Shown: positions 1 through 7,075 of the stretch, in pieces
Numbering within the stretch: position 1 is the first letter of the stretch
Layout of the letters: each line of letters opens with the position of its first letter
Origin: MWCR01 sp041665165
GTDB taxonomy: Bacteria; Patescibacteriota; Patescibacteriia; 2-12-FULL-60-25
DNA length: 54,303 nucleotides
Direction of reading: 5' to 3'
Assembly: GCA_041665165.1 (NCBI GenBank)
Contig: JBAYJJ010000002.1
Location: 1-54,303 of the forward strand
The notes under the pieces: generated by a model
What the model was told of the DNA's origin: nothing
The model's input: the letters and a program-made list of their open reading frames with translations, nothing else
Database searches by the model: none
Made by a program: the position numbers and the translations under genes

Positions 1-315
1 AAGGCATGGAAAGCAGCCATTGGCTACAAACTTCCCAGTGTCTCGCCCTTCTTCAGCCACGATGCTGATGGGATTGCGCGCAGTATCCGCTTCAGCGCTC
101 CGCACGATTTGGATTACCAGCGCAGCATCACAGACGGGCTGATGCACGCTGTCCCGCAGTACGAAACCCTTGAGCTTACAGGCCAGCCTGAACTCGATTC
201 CCAAGTCATTATCCCTTACATTGAGCGAGCTCTGGGCACGCCAGTCTCGTTCACCTCATATGGACCTTGCACTACTCATGAACGGATTCTGCGACCGTTC
301 TCTCTCGCAGCTTAA
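1..315 (+). CDS. Adenylosuccinate synthetase-like protein, C-terminal fragment (cut by window start)
   Basis: The frame is open from base 1 to a TAA at 313-315, giving about 104 C-terminal residues. Near the end, GTPVSFTSYGP followed by HERI resembles the C-terminus of adenylosuccinate synthetase (family pattern G-x-P-V-x-x-x-S-x-G-P...R-x-Q-T-I), and YETLELTGQPE resembles its Y-E-x-L-P-G-W region. That enzyme joins IMP and aspartate in AMP synthesis. The match is partial: the usual R-x-Q-T-I is altered and there is extra tail. It could be a diverged paralogue. A strong terminator overlaps and follows the stop codon. Confidence 0.5.
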   Translation, partial: KAWKAAIGYKLPSVSPFFSHDADGIARSIRFSAPHDLDYQRSITDGLMHAVPQYETLELTGQPELDSQVIIPYIERALGTPVSFTSYGPCTTHERILRPFSLAA

Positions 316-345
316 CGCCAGGCAATGCTTGCCTTGCGTTTTTTT
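314..345 (+). terminator. Intrinsic terminator after the PurA-like gene
   Basis: A 12-bp stem (AACGCCAGGCAA / TTGCCTTGCGTT, one mismatch) with a TGC loop is followed by a run of T. It begins inside the stop codon of the upstream gene. Confidence 0.85.
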
Positions 346-364
346 GGTAAGATATGACACGTAA

Positions 365-412
365 ACATGTAACATGTAACATAGAGCATGTAGCATAGAG
401 CATGTAGCAACT
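365..412. repeat. Heptamer tandem array (ACATGTA/GCATGTA/GCATAGA)
   Basis: Almost perfect period of 7: ACATGTA, ACATGTA, ACATAGA, GCATGTA, GCATAGA, GCATGTA, GCAACTA. The array runs directly into the ATG of the Nudix regulator gene, so it fills that gene's whole 5' region. Confidence 0.85.
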
Positions 413-1117
413 ATGAAAAAAATATTAGAACCAGAGATTAGATTCGCGGCCCTGGCCGTGGATATTTGCCTGCTTCGCTATAACGCAGGGGTTTTAGAGA
501 CCCTGCTCATATCTGTCACCAGCGACTTTGAATACAAGGGCATGCCAGCCTTGCCTGGCGGCTTGATCTTGCCCAATGAAACAGCTGAACAAGCAGCGAT
601 CAGAATCTTAAAATCAAGGATAGGTTTGTCTGACCAAAACAAAGTTTGGATGCGCCAGCAAAAACTATATAGCCGCATAGATCGCGATCCGCGCGGCAGA
701 GTCGTTTCTCTTGCTTTTATTGCGCTCGCACCTTTTGATGTTTCTGAGCAGCTTGAAAAGCGCCAGGATGCACACTGGATGCCTGTTTCAAAAGTCAAAA
801 ATCTGGCTTATGACCATGATCAAATCCTGATGGACTCAGTGAATTATTTGCGCGAGGTCATAAATCATTCACCGGTCGTGGCTTATTTGTTGCCCAAGGT
901 TTTTACTTTGACTCAAATCCAAAATTTTTATCAAAACATTTTAAAATCAGAACTTGATCCAAGAAATTTCCGCAAACGCATTTTGGATTTGGATATTTTG
1001 GATGAAGTAGGCAAAATTGCCGAAGGCGCAGCGCATCGCCCGGCCATGGGCTATACATTCAAGCGCCGCTTGCCAGAGTTCGTGCCCATCATGCCTTTTT
1101 CAGGCAAAAAGAATTAA
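413..1117 (+). CDS. NrtR-like regulator: degenerate Nudix domain plus winged helix
   Basis: 234 aa. Residues 10-150 form a Nudix fold. The Nudix box (residues 50-72) keeps G50, E56, R64 and G71, but the catalytic glutamates of the R-E-x-x-E-E core are replaced (I65, S68, R69), so hydrolysis is unlikely. Residues about 160-225 (LPKVFTLTQIQ...RNFRKRI...AHRPAMGY) match the winged-helix tail of NrtR-type regulators, which sense ADP-ribose-like ligands with an inactive Nudix domain and repress NAD-related genes. The target here is unknown; no NAD gene is adjacent. The upstream region is a heptamer array with no SD. A terminator of the opposing gene lies just past the stop. Confidence 0.8.
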   Translation: MKKILEPEIRFAALAVDICLLRYNAGVLETLLISVTSDFEYKGMPALPGGLILPNETAEQAAIRILKSRIGLSDQNKVWMRQQKLYSRIDRDPRGRVVSLAFIALAPFDVSEQLEKRQDAHWMPVSKVKNLAYDHDQILMDSVNYLREVINHSPVVAYLLPKVFTLTQIQNFYQNILKSELDPRNFRKRILDLDILDEVGKIAEGAAHRPAMGYTFKRRLPEFVPIMPFSGKKN

Positions 1118-1137
1118 AAAAACCATCTTGCGATGGT
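1116..1137 (-). terminator. Intrinsic terminator of the His/Tyr-rich lipoprotein gene
   Basis: Read on the minus strand: ACCATC-GCAA-GATGGT followed by seven T. It lies a few bases after the lipoprotein stop codon. Confidence 0.8.
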
Positions 1138-1142
1138 GTGAG

Positions 1143-1499
1143 TCAATGCCCGTGGCCATGTCCGTGGAAGCCGCCGAAGTGTGATCCAGGATGCCCGTAG
1201 CCAAAATGGACGTAGTTCTGCTGGTAGACGTAGCTTCCATAACGAGGGACGCCAATGTATGGCCTGTAAACATATGGTCCATAGTAAGGAGCAGGGTAGT
1301 AGACCTGGTAGCTTTCAGTCACTGCAGGAGGGGGCGGCGGGAGAGCATCTCTGACCGACTTCGGCATCTGGTAAAAGGTGACCGGTTCTTTTGCCCGTGG
1401 ATAGGTCGCGAATCCATTGCTCGGACAGGGGTGGTAGCAGCCCGCAGAAGCAAATGCCAGCAAGCATGATCCCAAGAGCGCAAACAATGCTGTTTTCAT
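1143..1499 (-). CDS. Small Tyr/Pro/His-rich lipoprotein, unknown function
   Basis: 118 aa. The start at 1499 is chosen because AAGGAG lies just upstream; the longer frame has no such site. The N-terminus (MKTALFALLGSCLLAF) is a signal peptide ending in a lipobox-like SAG-C, so the mature protein is probably lipid-anchored. The mature part is rich in proline and tyrosine (PPPPP, then repeated Y-x-P/Y-V-Y) and ends in alternating Gly-His (GFHGHGHGH), which could bind metal. It resembles other low-complexity secreted proteins only in composition. It is a self-contained unit with its own TTGACA promoter, SD and terminator. No family recognised. Confidence 0.75.
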   Translation of the reverse strand: MKTALFALLGSCLLAFASAGCYHPCPSNGFATYPRAKEPVTFYQMPKSVRDALPPPPPAVTESYQVYYPAPYYGPYVYRPYIGVPRYGSYVYQQNYVHFGYGHPGSHFGGFHGHGHGH

Positions 1500-1527
1500 C
1501 CTATTTCTCCTTGTTTTTCGTGGTTTG

Positions 1528-1556
1528 AACATACGTCTAATAGGCATTTTTGTCAA
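1528..1556 (-). promoter_or_regulatory. Promoter of the His/Tyr-rich lipoprotein gene
   Basis: TTGACA (complement of 1551-1556), 17-bp spacer, TATGTT (complement of 1528-1533). The predicted transcript has a leader of about 20 nt containing AAGGAG. Confidence 0.7.
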
Positions 1557-1579
1557 TTCCTGGCCATGAACACTCGGGG

Positions 1580-1609
1580 TTGACCTTTTGCTATAAAAAT
1601 GTTTAACTT
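1580..1609 (+). promoter_or_regulatory. Promoter of the 137-aa orphan gene
   Basis: TTGACC at 1580-1585, 18-bp spacer, TAACTT at 1604-1609. It is divergent from the lipoprotein promoter in the same short intergenic region. The start codon with AAAGGAGG follows 20 nt later. Confidence 0.6.
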
Positions 1610-1628
1610 GGGGCACAAAGGAGGCAGC

Positions 1629-2042
1629 ATGGCGATCGTTAAAATGCAGCACAAAAATCCCCTGATTATGGACGGGGAAAAACAGGTCCTGATTTCCATG
1701 ATCCCGACAGAAGGAACCGGCAAGGGTTTCGCGGAGCTGCTCACCCAGATGTATTGGGGGCAGCTGGGCGTAAAGGGACTTCAGCCGATTGACTCTTTCT
1801 TTTCATGGTTCAATGAGGGGCGTCATTTCTTCGCAGTTGTCTGCCATAAGGGGGACGACTATGAGATGGCGCCGGTAGCAGTGGAGAAATTCCTGAAAGT
1901 CATGGAAAAGCTGGTTACAAAAAACCAGACCCTGGGATTTGTCCTCAGCGGCCAAGATATTCCTGGGTCCATCCGATTCAAGATTCTGGCGGCCTTGGCT
2001 GAGAGCGAGCTCAAGATCCAGGTCTTTGACTTCCAGTACTAA
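1629..2042 (+). CDS. Conserved-looking orphan protein (137 aa)
   Basis: The start at ATG 1629 is set by a near-perfect SD (AAAGGAGG, 1617-1624); the longer frame from 1599 starts before the SD. The soluble alpha/beta-like protein has a hydrophobic C-terminal half (LGFVLSGQDIPGS ... IQVFDFQY) and no signal peptide, membrane helix, cysteine motif or nucleotide-binding motif. No family recognised. It is monocistronic with its own promoter and two hairpins behind it. Confidence 0.7.
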   Translation: MAIVKMQHKNPLIMDGEKQVLISMIPTEGTGKGFAELLTQMYWGQLGVKGLQPIDSFFSWFNEGRHFFAVVCHKGDDYEMAPVAVEKFLKVMEKLVTKNQTLGFVLSGQDIPGSIRFKILAALAESELKIQVFDFQY

Positions 2043-2051
2043 CTTTACAGT

Positions 2052-2073
2052 CTCGGTCTCCGAGGCTTTTTTG
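2052..2073 (+). terminator. Intrinsic terminator of the 137-aa orphan
   Basis: CTCGG-TCT-CCGAG followed by GC and a T run, 10 bases after the stop codon. Confidence 0.75.
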
Positions 2074-2104
2074 TCTCCTAGCTTGGCGGTGCCACATGAC
2101 GCAA

Positions 2105-2137
2105 AGCAAAACGCCCAGCGTTTGCTGAGCGTTTTAC
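2105..2137. terminator. Second hairpin, possibly bidirectional
   Basis: Interrupted palindrome AAAACGC-C-CAGC-GTTT-GCTG-A-GCGTTTTA with A and T flanks on both sides. It could terminate either strand. Together with the first hairpin it closes the orphan cassette on the left of the direct-repeat region. Confidence 0.55.
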
Positions 2138-2153
2138 GTGGTAGCCCTAGTCC

Positions 2154-2250
2154 GAGCCAACTGGAACCGATTATTGGCTGAAATGAAGGGTTGGGAGAGG
2201 CTGGCGAAGGCTACTGTTTGATTTTATCGTCAGTATCGTCAGGAGCGTCA
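2154..2250. repeat. 97-bp direct repeat, copy A
   Basis: 94 of 97 bases identical to 3069-3165 in the same orientation. The right part holds three nonamers (ATCGTCAGT, ATCGTCAGG, AGCGTCAAT). On the minus strand the right part reads as the end of a frame: D-A-P-D-D-T-D-D-K-I-K-Q-stop. The rest of the 2042-2458 gap holds terminators and no gene that I can support. Confidence 0.95.
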
Positions 2251-2338
2251 ATCGGAATCTGGTGCACGGAGGCTTACTGGTACGATGAATTTTTATGTTT
2301 TAAGAATTTACGTCAGGGTTTGGATCGAAGACTTGTAT

Positions 2339-2382
2339 AGAAAAAAAAGAGCCCCCAATCAAGAATTGATCGAAAGCTCTGT
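2339..2382 (-). terminator. Intrinsic terminator of the OB-fold-like lipoprotein gene
   Basis: On the minus strand, AGAGC...GCTCT with an inner GATCAA-TTC-TTGAT stem, followed by eight T. Located about 75 nt after the stop codon. Confidence 0.75.
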
Positions 2383-2457
2383 GAAGTTGGGTTGAAACGA
2401 ACGTGCGTAAAGAGTGGGTGCGCAGGTAAACAGATTTACGTTCGTATCCCGTGATAC

Positions 2458-2970
2458 CTACTCTGCTTTCTGCATTCGATCCGCAAAAATGTGGAGCCCG
2501 CGTTGGCCGGGGAGTCCGGCTTCTCGTGTCCTGCCCCACACCTCAAACGTATCGCCCCGTTTGAGTTGATATACGATGTCGCTCTTCGACTTCGGAACCG
2601 ACAACGCGAACCCCGGGAATCCGTCGTCGCTCCCACCGAGTCCCGTTGTTTGCTGGGAGTACGAGACATCACGGTGGTTCACGAACACACGGTCGTCAGT
2701 GTCGATTCCGCCAGCCTTGTACGCCGAAGTGGAAGTCCACTCACCGATGAACATCGCCTTGAGGTGGACAGACTTGCCAGCATAGTCGTTGACGAAGGTT
2801 TCGCTGCATAACTTAGCGTAAGGTGCATCAGCGTAGCTCCCCACATCAGCGTGCCCCGAGAAACTCGTCGGATCTTCGGGGACGGCTTGGGTTTCGCCAC
2901 ATCCGGCGATTGAAACGCTTCCTAAAGCGCAGGCAACGACTACGAGTTCAATCTTCATCATCTTCTTCAT
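2458..2970 (-). CDS. Lipoprotein with OB-fold-like core, unknown function
   Basis: 171 aa. The start at 2970 is supported by GGAGGA a few bases upstream. Residues 1-24 are a signal peptide ending in SIAG-C, a good lipobox, so it is probably an extracytoplasmic lipoprotein. The body has alternating strands (SVHLKAMFIGEW, RVFVNHRDV, GDTFEVWGRTRE) that look like a small OB-type barrel; this is inference from the strand pattern. Only the lipobox cysteine and one other cysteine occur. The gene lies alone between two 97-bp direct repeats and has its own promoter, SD and terminator. Confidence 0.7.
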   Translation of the reverse strand: MKKMMKIELVVVACALGSVSIAGCGETQAVPEDPTSFSGHADVGSYADAPYAKLCSETFVNDYAGKSVHLKAMFIGEWTSTSAYKAGGIDTDDRVFVNHRDVSYSQQTTGLGGSDDGFPGFALSVPKSKSDIVYQLKRGDTFEVWGRTREAGLPGQRGLHIFADRMQKAE

Positions 2971-3024
2971 TTGGCGTCCTCCGTCATGAGTGTCAAGAAA
3001 CTTTTTCACCTCTAGTTCGTACCC

Positions 3025-3054
3025 ATATTAGACGAATCTTCAGGATTTTGTCAA
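3025..3054 (-). promoter_or_regulatory. Promoter of the OB-fold-like lipoprotein gene
   Basis: TTGACA (complement of 3049-3054), 18-bp spacer, TAATAT (complement of 3025-3030). The leader is about 48 nt and carries the GGAGGA site. Confidence 0.7.
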
Positions 3055-3068
3055 TAGACCCACATTTA

Positions 3069-3165
3069 GAGCCAACTGGAACCGATTATTGGCTGAAATG
3101 AAGGGTTGGGAGAGGCTGGCGAAGGCTACTGTTTAATTTTATCGTCAGTACCGTCATGAGCGTCA
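3069..3165. repeat. 97-bp direct repeat, copy B
   Basis: Matches 2154-2250 except at three positions. On the minus strand it reads D-A-H-D-G-T-D-D-K-I-K-Q-stop, so the frame and stop are kept relative to copy A. The first cargo gene of the element begins about 60 bases to the right. Confidence 0.95.
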
Positions 3166-3189
3166 TAAGATTAACCTATTTAGTCATCC

Positions 3190-3218
3190 TTGGCATCTGC
3201 ACATTTTCGCGATAAGGT
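3190..3218 (+). promoter_or_regulatory. Candidate promoter of the KAP NTPase gene
   Basis: TTGGCA at 3190-3195, 17-bp spacer, TAAGGT at 3213-3218. The -10 box ends 10 nt before ATG 3229, which would give an almost leaderless transcript. It also explains why the longer frame starting with TTG at 3190 is not the gene start. Confidence 0.45.
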
Positions 3219-3228
3219 CTTGTTGTTT

Positions 3229-5832
3229 ATGGTTATAGATCCTGAGAAAGCGCAGTCAAGACGTTGGTATGAGCTTCTTTACATGGGGTGCCTATCAGCT
3301 GGGATTTTCCTGCTTTTGCTTTGGTTTTTTAGGTCCAAGCTAGCGATCATCACTGAAACCCCAATTTGGGCAGGCATGGCCCTGATAGCTTGTATTTTTG
3401 TCATCTCCATTTATAAGGGTAAAAAAACCGCTTCTTTCTTTGGTTGGCGGCATTTTTTAAACTATCCACCTATTTGGATAGCTGCCCTCCTCGGCGGAGC
3501 CATCGCGTTTCTATTAATGGGTTATGTTCCAGGCATTTTAAATAGTCTGAAGTTATCAGACACATATCACCCAATTTTTCAATGGCTTGGATGGAGTGCC
3601 TTTTTAGCCGCCTACGCTTCTTGGTTAGTTAGAATTGTGTGGGAGCTTCAGAAAAAAGACTGCCCTGACGATGTCCCTGATCAAAAACAAAAGCTAGCTT
3701 CGCCCAGTACTTTATTTACCTCGTTCAACGACCTTACCGTTTGGCTTAAGGACGACTTACCTATAGAAAATGAGAGGTATGCTATTTTTGAACACAACCT
3801 AGTTGCACAAAGAATAGCTGCGCGAATAGTCTGGAAAGAATCCCCGTCTCAGGCACTCATCGGACAATTAGGATCAGGAAAAACATCCATACTTAATTTA
3901 GTTAAAAATGAACTTAAATTCATTAATGGGGGCTCACGAGTAAAAATCGTTCATGCTGAGCTTTGGCCTTACGAAACTCCCCGTGCAGCAGTTGAAGGTG
4001 TACTCGGAGAGCTTGTCGAGTCTCTTTCGCAGGAAGTTGACGTAATTGGATTACGTGGGCTGCCAGAGTCATATGCAGAGGCAATGAGCGCTTTAGGCGG
4101 TTTTTGGTCAGTGCTCGTTAGGATTCAAGGAATCCCTTCAAATCCTTTTGATATTCTGAAACATGTTGACGACATCGCAACCGCCATAGGACTTACTTTT
4201 ATTGTCTGGGTTGAGGATCTTGAACGTTTTGCAGATGGTGGTCCTGAACCGCCCAATGACGAAAAAATATCTGAACGATTAAACCCAATAAGAGCACTAT
4301 TGTTCGGTTTAGATAGAATGGGGTCTGTAAGCGTTGTAACTGCTACAACTTCTTTGAATTCAAGATTTGATTTGTTCAAAATAGCTCGTTTCGTTGAAAA
4401 AGTTCCCGAAGTAAAAAAATCCGACGCTTCACGTATTTTAGAATGTTTTAGAGATGGCTGTCTTTCAAAAAATATTATCGACCCCGCCATGCTAGAAATA
4501 CGCAAAAAGCTTGAATTCACTGCTGATCCAGAAACATTTGAGAAGTTTTTTCGCATGGCTAATTTAGATAGTGAAGTCTATGGTCCTGATCATGCTTTAT
4601 TAATCATCAGCGAAACACCAAGGGTGCTTAAACAAGGACTTCGGAACTGCCTATACATATGGAATCAGCTTGCTGGGGAAATTGATTTTGACGACCTCCT
4701 AATTATGAGCATGCTAAAGGTAGCAGAGCCGAGTGTTTTTGCAATAATTGATAAGTATATTTCTGATCTACGTATTAAGGAATCCAATGAAGATCCTCGA
4801 GCAAGATTTAAAAAAGCTATGGAATCACTCGTACTGAGCGAAATAAAAAGAGAGGCTGTATATGAGATTATAAAATTTGTTTTTGATGAAGGAGGCAAGC
4901 CTCAAGGATTGGCTAATGCTGGGCATGCTGATTATTGGAAGCGATTTTTATCCGTGCCAAAAGTGGAACCCGAGGAAAGTGATCAAAGAATCCTAAGTGT
5001 CATGCAAGGAAAAGATGACCTAAAAGTAATGGAATTAATTGAAAATCCTGCATGTTCTGATGCCGTCAAGGACTTCGCCGATGTTAAAATTGATGCTATC
5101 AAGCTTTTGAGCGCACAACGAAGAATGGAGCTGTTTAAGCTATGGGTCGAGAGGCGATGCAATGACAAAGAAAAAAAATGGGACGAAGAGGCACCCGGGC
5201 TTATACCATTGTGGCAACTATGGTTAACAAGCTCCAAACGCGGATCAATAAAAGATTCGAATTCGTTACCATTGATTAAATGGGCTTATGATTTAGCTGT
5301 ACCAAAAAAACTTGCACTAGTAACGGGAATTGAACGTTTTTTTGTCATTTCTGATGGCGATCCAATCTTCTCAGTAGAGCATGTCAAAGAAGCGAAAGTT
5401 TATCTCCGAGAGCTGCTCCTTTCGACTTATGGGGGCAAACCAGAAAGACTTGCTTCGGCTCTTGAAGGCACAGATCCTAGAACTTTGATCTGGCTATGTT
5501 GGGGGATTGATCGCCTAAGGGCAAAAGACGAGGAAGGTCTTCCATTTAATGACTGGAAACTCTTTGCTCAAACCTTAATGGAAGCTGTGCGGCTTCAACC
5601 AAAAATTATGTTGCCTCAATTGGCTTGTTTGGTAGTAAATGAATATCAAATGCCGTCAAGGAAAAAAGGCCTTCATTCGGAATTTAATGCGAAGCTCACG
5701 AATCAACTATTTGGTAATATATACGACCTCCTTACTTTATTCCAAGGTCAGGATCTTGCAGACTGGGAAGGAGATTCACGGGTCAAAACACTTATTCTCG
5801 AGGCTCAAAAAATTGTCTCCCGTCCAGCCTAA
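3229..5832 (+). CDS. KAP-type P-loop NTPase with four N-terminal membrane helices
   Basis: 867 aa from ATG 3229. Four hydrophobic segments (about residues 18-35, 46-62, 79-101 and 117-135) precede a P-loop domain with Walker A GQLGSGKT (about 212-219) and Walker B FIVWVEDLERF (about 323-334), the form typical of KAP-family NTPases. KAP members often sit at the membrane and include phage-exclusion proteins such as PifA. The C-terminal 450 residues are helical with no recognised domain. The gene lies 28 bp upstream of an HNH nuclease gene on the same strand, so the two probably act together. A defence role is inferred from the domain and context, not shown. Confidence 0.8.
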   Translation: MVIDPEKAQSRRWYELLYMGCLSAGIFLLLLWFFRSKLAIITETPIWAGMALIACIFVISIYKGKKTASFFGWRHFLNYPPIWIAALLGGAIAFLLMGYVPGILNSLKLSDTYHPIFQWLGWSAFLAAYASWLVRIVWELQKKDCPDDVPDQKQKLASPSTLFTSFNDLTVWLKDDLPIENERYAIFEHNLVAQRIAARIVWKESPSQALIGQLGSGKTSILNLVKNELKFINGGSRVKIVHAELWPYETPRAAVEGVLGELVESLSQEVDVIGLRGLPESYAEAMSALGGFWSVLVRIQGIPSNPFDILKHVDDIATAIGLTFIVWVEDLERFADGGPEPPNDEKISERLNPIRALLFGLDRMGSVSVVTATTSLNSRFDLFKIARFVEKVPEVKKSDASRILECFRDGCLSKNIIDPAMLEIRKKLEFTADPETFEKFFRMANLDSEVYGPDHALLIISETPRVLKQGLRNCLYIWNQLAGEIDFDDLLIMSMLKVAEPSVFAIIDKYISDLRIKESNEDPRARFKKAMESLVLSEIKREAVYEIIKFVFDEGGKPQGLANAGHADYWKRFLSVPKVEPEESDQRILSVMQGKDDLKVMELIENPACSDAVKDFADVKIDAIKLLSAQRRMELFKLWVERRCNDKEKKWDEEAPGLIPLWQLWLTSSKRGSIKDSNSLPLIKWAYDLAVPKKLALVTGIERFFVISDGDPIFSVEHVKEAKVYLRELLLSTYGGKPERLASALEGTDPRTLIWLCWGIDRLRAKDEEGLPFNDWKLFAQTLMEAVRLQPKIMLPQLACLVVNEYQMPSRKKGLHSEFNAKLTNQLFGNIYDLLTLFQGQDLADWEGDSRVKTLILEAQKIVSRPA

Positions 5833-5860
5833 TTGATCAAGACCGAATCTCTTGTTTTAT

Positions 5861-6976
5861 ATGACTCCAAAATGTATTTACTGCTTGAAAGACCAGAATG
5901 GGGCCACTTTTACTAAACGAGAGCATGTGATCATGGACTCGCTGGGTAGCTTCACGCCTTATAGTCTGACATTGTTGCCCGAGTACGGTGTAGTTTGTGA
6001 TTCATGTAATGAATTATTCAGCCCACTGGAAACTAATTTCACTGAGGATACGTGGGAAGGCGTCTATGGTCAGCGTTTGGGGATTAAAAAAAGAAGGAGC
6101 GTTGTACTAAGAGAAAAGAATTTTAAAATCAAGAGAGTATGTGGGCTTGGAGGTGACTTTTTTGATCAAATATTTTTCTTCTTAGAATTACGCGACGGAA
6201 AGGTTGTCCCCGTGCTGAAAGATCAGATTAAGCTGTGGCGATCCGGTACAGGATATCGTATTTTCCTTTTGGAGGGATTGGAGGCCGTAAAGGAGGGCAC
6301 ATCTGAATACAAAAAATTAGTCCGGCACTTCAAAAACCTGGATCAAAAAGATATTCACATATTTGGGGAAACTTCAGAGAAGGTTGAGCAAATGAAGGTA
6401 CTGCTCATGAAATTTGGAGTGAACTATAAAGAGAAGACTTCCAAGGGGTGGGCGATTCCCCCTGGAACCATGTTTGAGTTAAAAGAAGATGTAACTTGCA
6501 CGCTGGATATTGCGCTAAGTCGGATTCTTGCGAAAACCGCGTTCAACTATTTCGCATATTGCGCCGTACAAGAAGGGATGCAGCACATCCTTCTTGGCAA
6601 AGAATTTAGTACACTGCGAAGATTTATCCATGAAGGATACGGCGAGCTGAAACAAATCATCCCTTCCATCAATGAAGAACCTATCTTGGGCGAAGAACAT
6701 GCGACGGGCGGTAGATTTTTGGGGCATGTGCTCAGTTTCTTGCCAGAAAACGGCCAAATAGTCGTGCACATGACCTTCTTCGGTCTTCCGGCAATTTACA
6801 AAGTTGTACTCGGAGATATTCCGCACGGCCTTGACGCTACATTCTTTGGTTGCGGTCATGCCTTTAATCCCTTTGATGGCAGAATTACCAATTTGACCCA
6901 GCAAATGCCAGCAAATCCAACCGAAGAGCAAATACGTCTTTCATGCGGATTATTCAAGCGGGAGAGGGTTGTATAG
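5861..6976 (+). CDS. HNH endonuclease
   Basis: 371 aa from ATG 5861 (context TATATG, no SD). The N-terminus carries C5-x2-C8, then R-E-H (residues 20-22), then C46-x2-C49-N50: a zinc-stabilised HNH/McrA-like nuclease core with the invariant histidine. The remaining 300 residues have no recognised motif and may bind DNA or the partner protein. It follows the KAP NTPase by 28 bp in the same direction. The arrangement recalls ATPase-plus-HNH defence pairs such as Septu, but the ATPase here is a membrane KAP protein, not an SMC-like ATPase. Confidence 0.8.
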   Translation: MTPKCIYCLKDQNGATFTKREHVIMDSLGSFTPYSLTLLPEYGVVCDSCNELFSPLETNFTEDTWEGVYGQRLGIKKRRSVVLREKNFKIKRVCGLGGDFFDQIFFFLELRDGKVVPVLKDQIKLWRSGTGYRIFLLEGLEAVKEGTSEYKKLVRHFKNLDQKDIHIFGETSEKVEQMKVLLMKFGVNYKEKTSKGWAIPPGTMFELKEDVTCTLDIALSRILAKTAFNYFAYCAVQEGMQHILLGKEFSTLRRFIHEGYGELKQIIPSINEEPILGEEHATGGRFLGHVLSFLPENGQIVVHMTFFGLPAIYKVVLGDIPHGLDATFFGCGHAFNPFDGRITNLTQQMPANPTEEQIRLSCGLFKRERVV

Positions 6977-7075
6977 TAATAGGGTTTTTCTATTCAAAAT
7001 TTCCAATCACCTCGCCCGTGTTTGCAATACGAATTCTTGCCAAGAACATGCCCCCTCTGTAAAGTATTGTCAACT

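Noticed and set aside
3190..3229. TTG start of the KAP gene at 3190
   Set aside because: The TTG coincides with a -35 box; the ATG at 3229 fits the promoter spacing.
5325..5335. GGGAATTGAAC shared between the KAP gene and the tRNA-Glu end, as a left attachment site
   Set aside because: It lies inside an intact KAP reading frame, and the T-arm sequence is common; splitting the gene there would leave no sensible element boundary.
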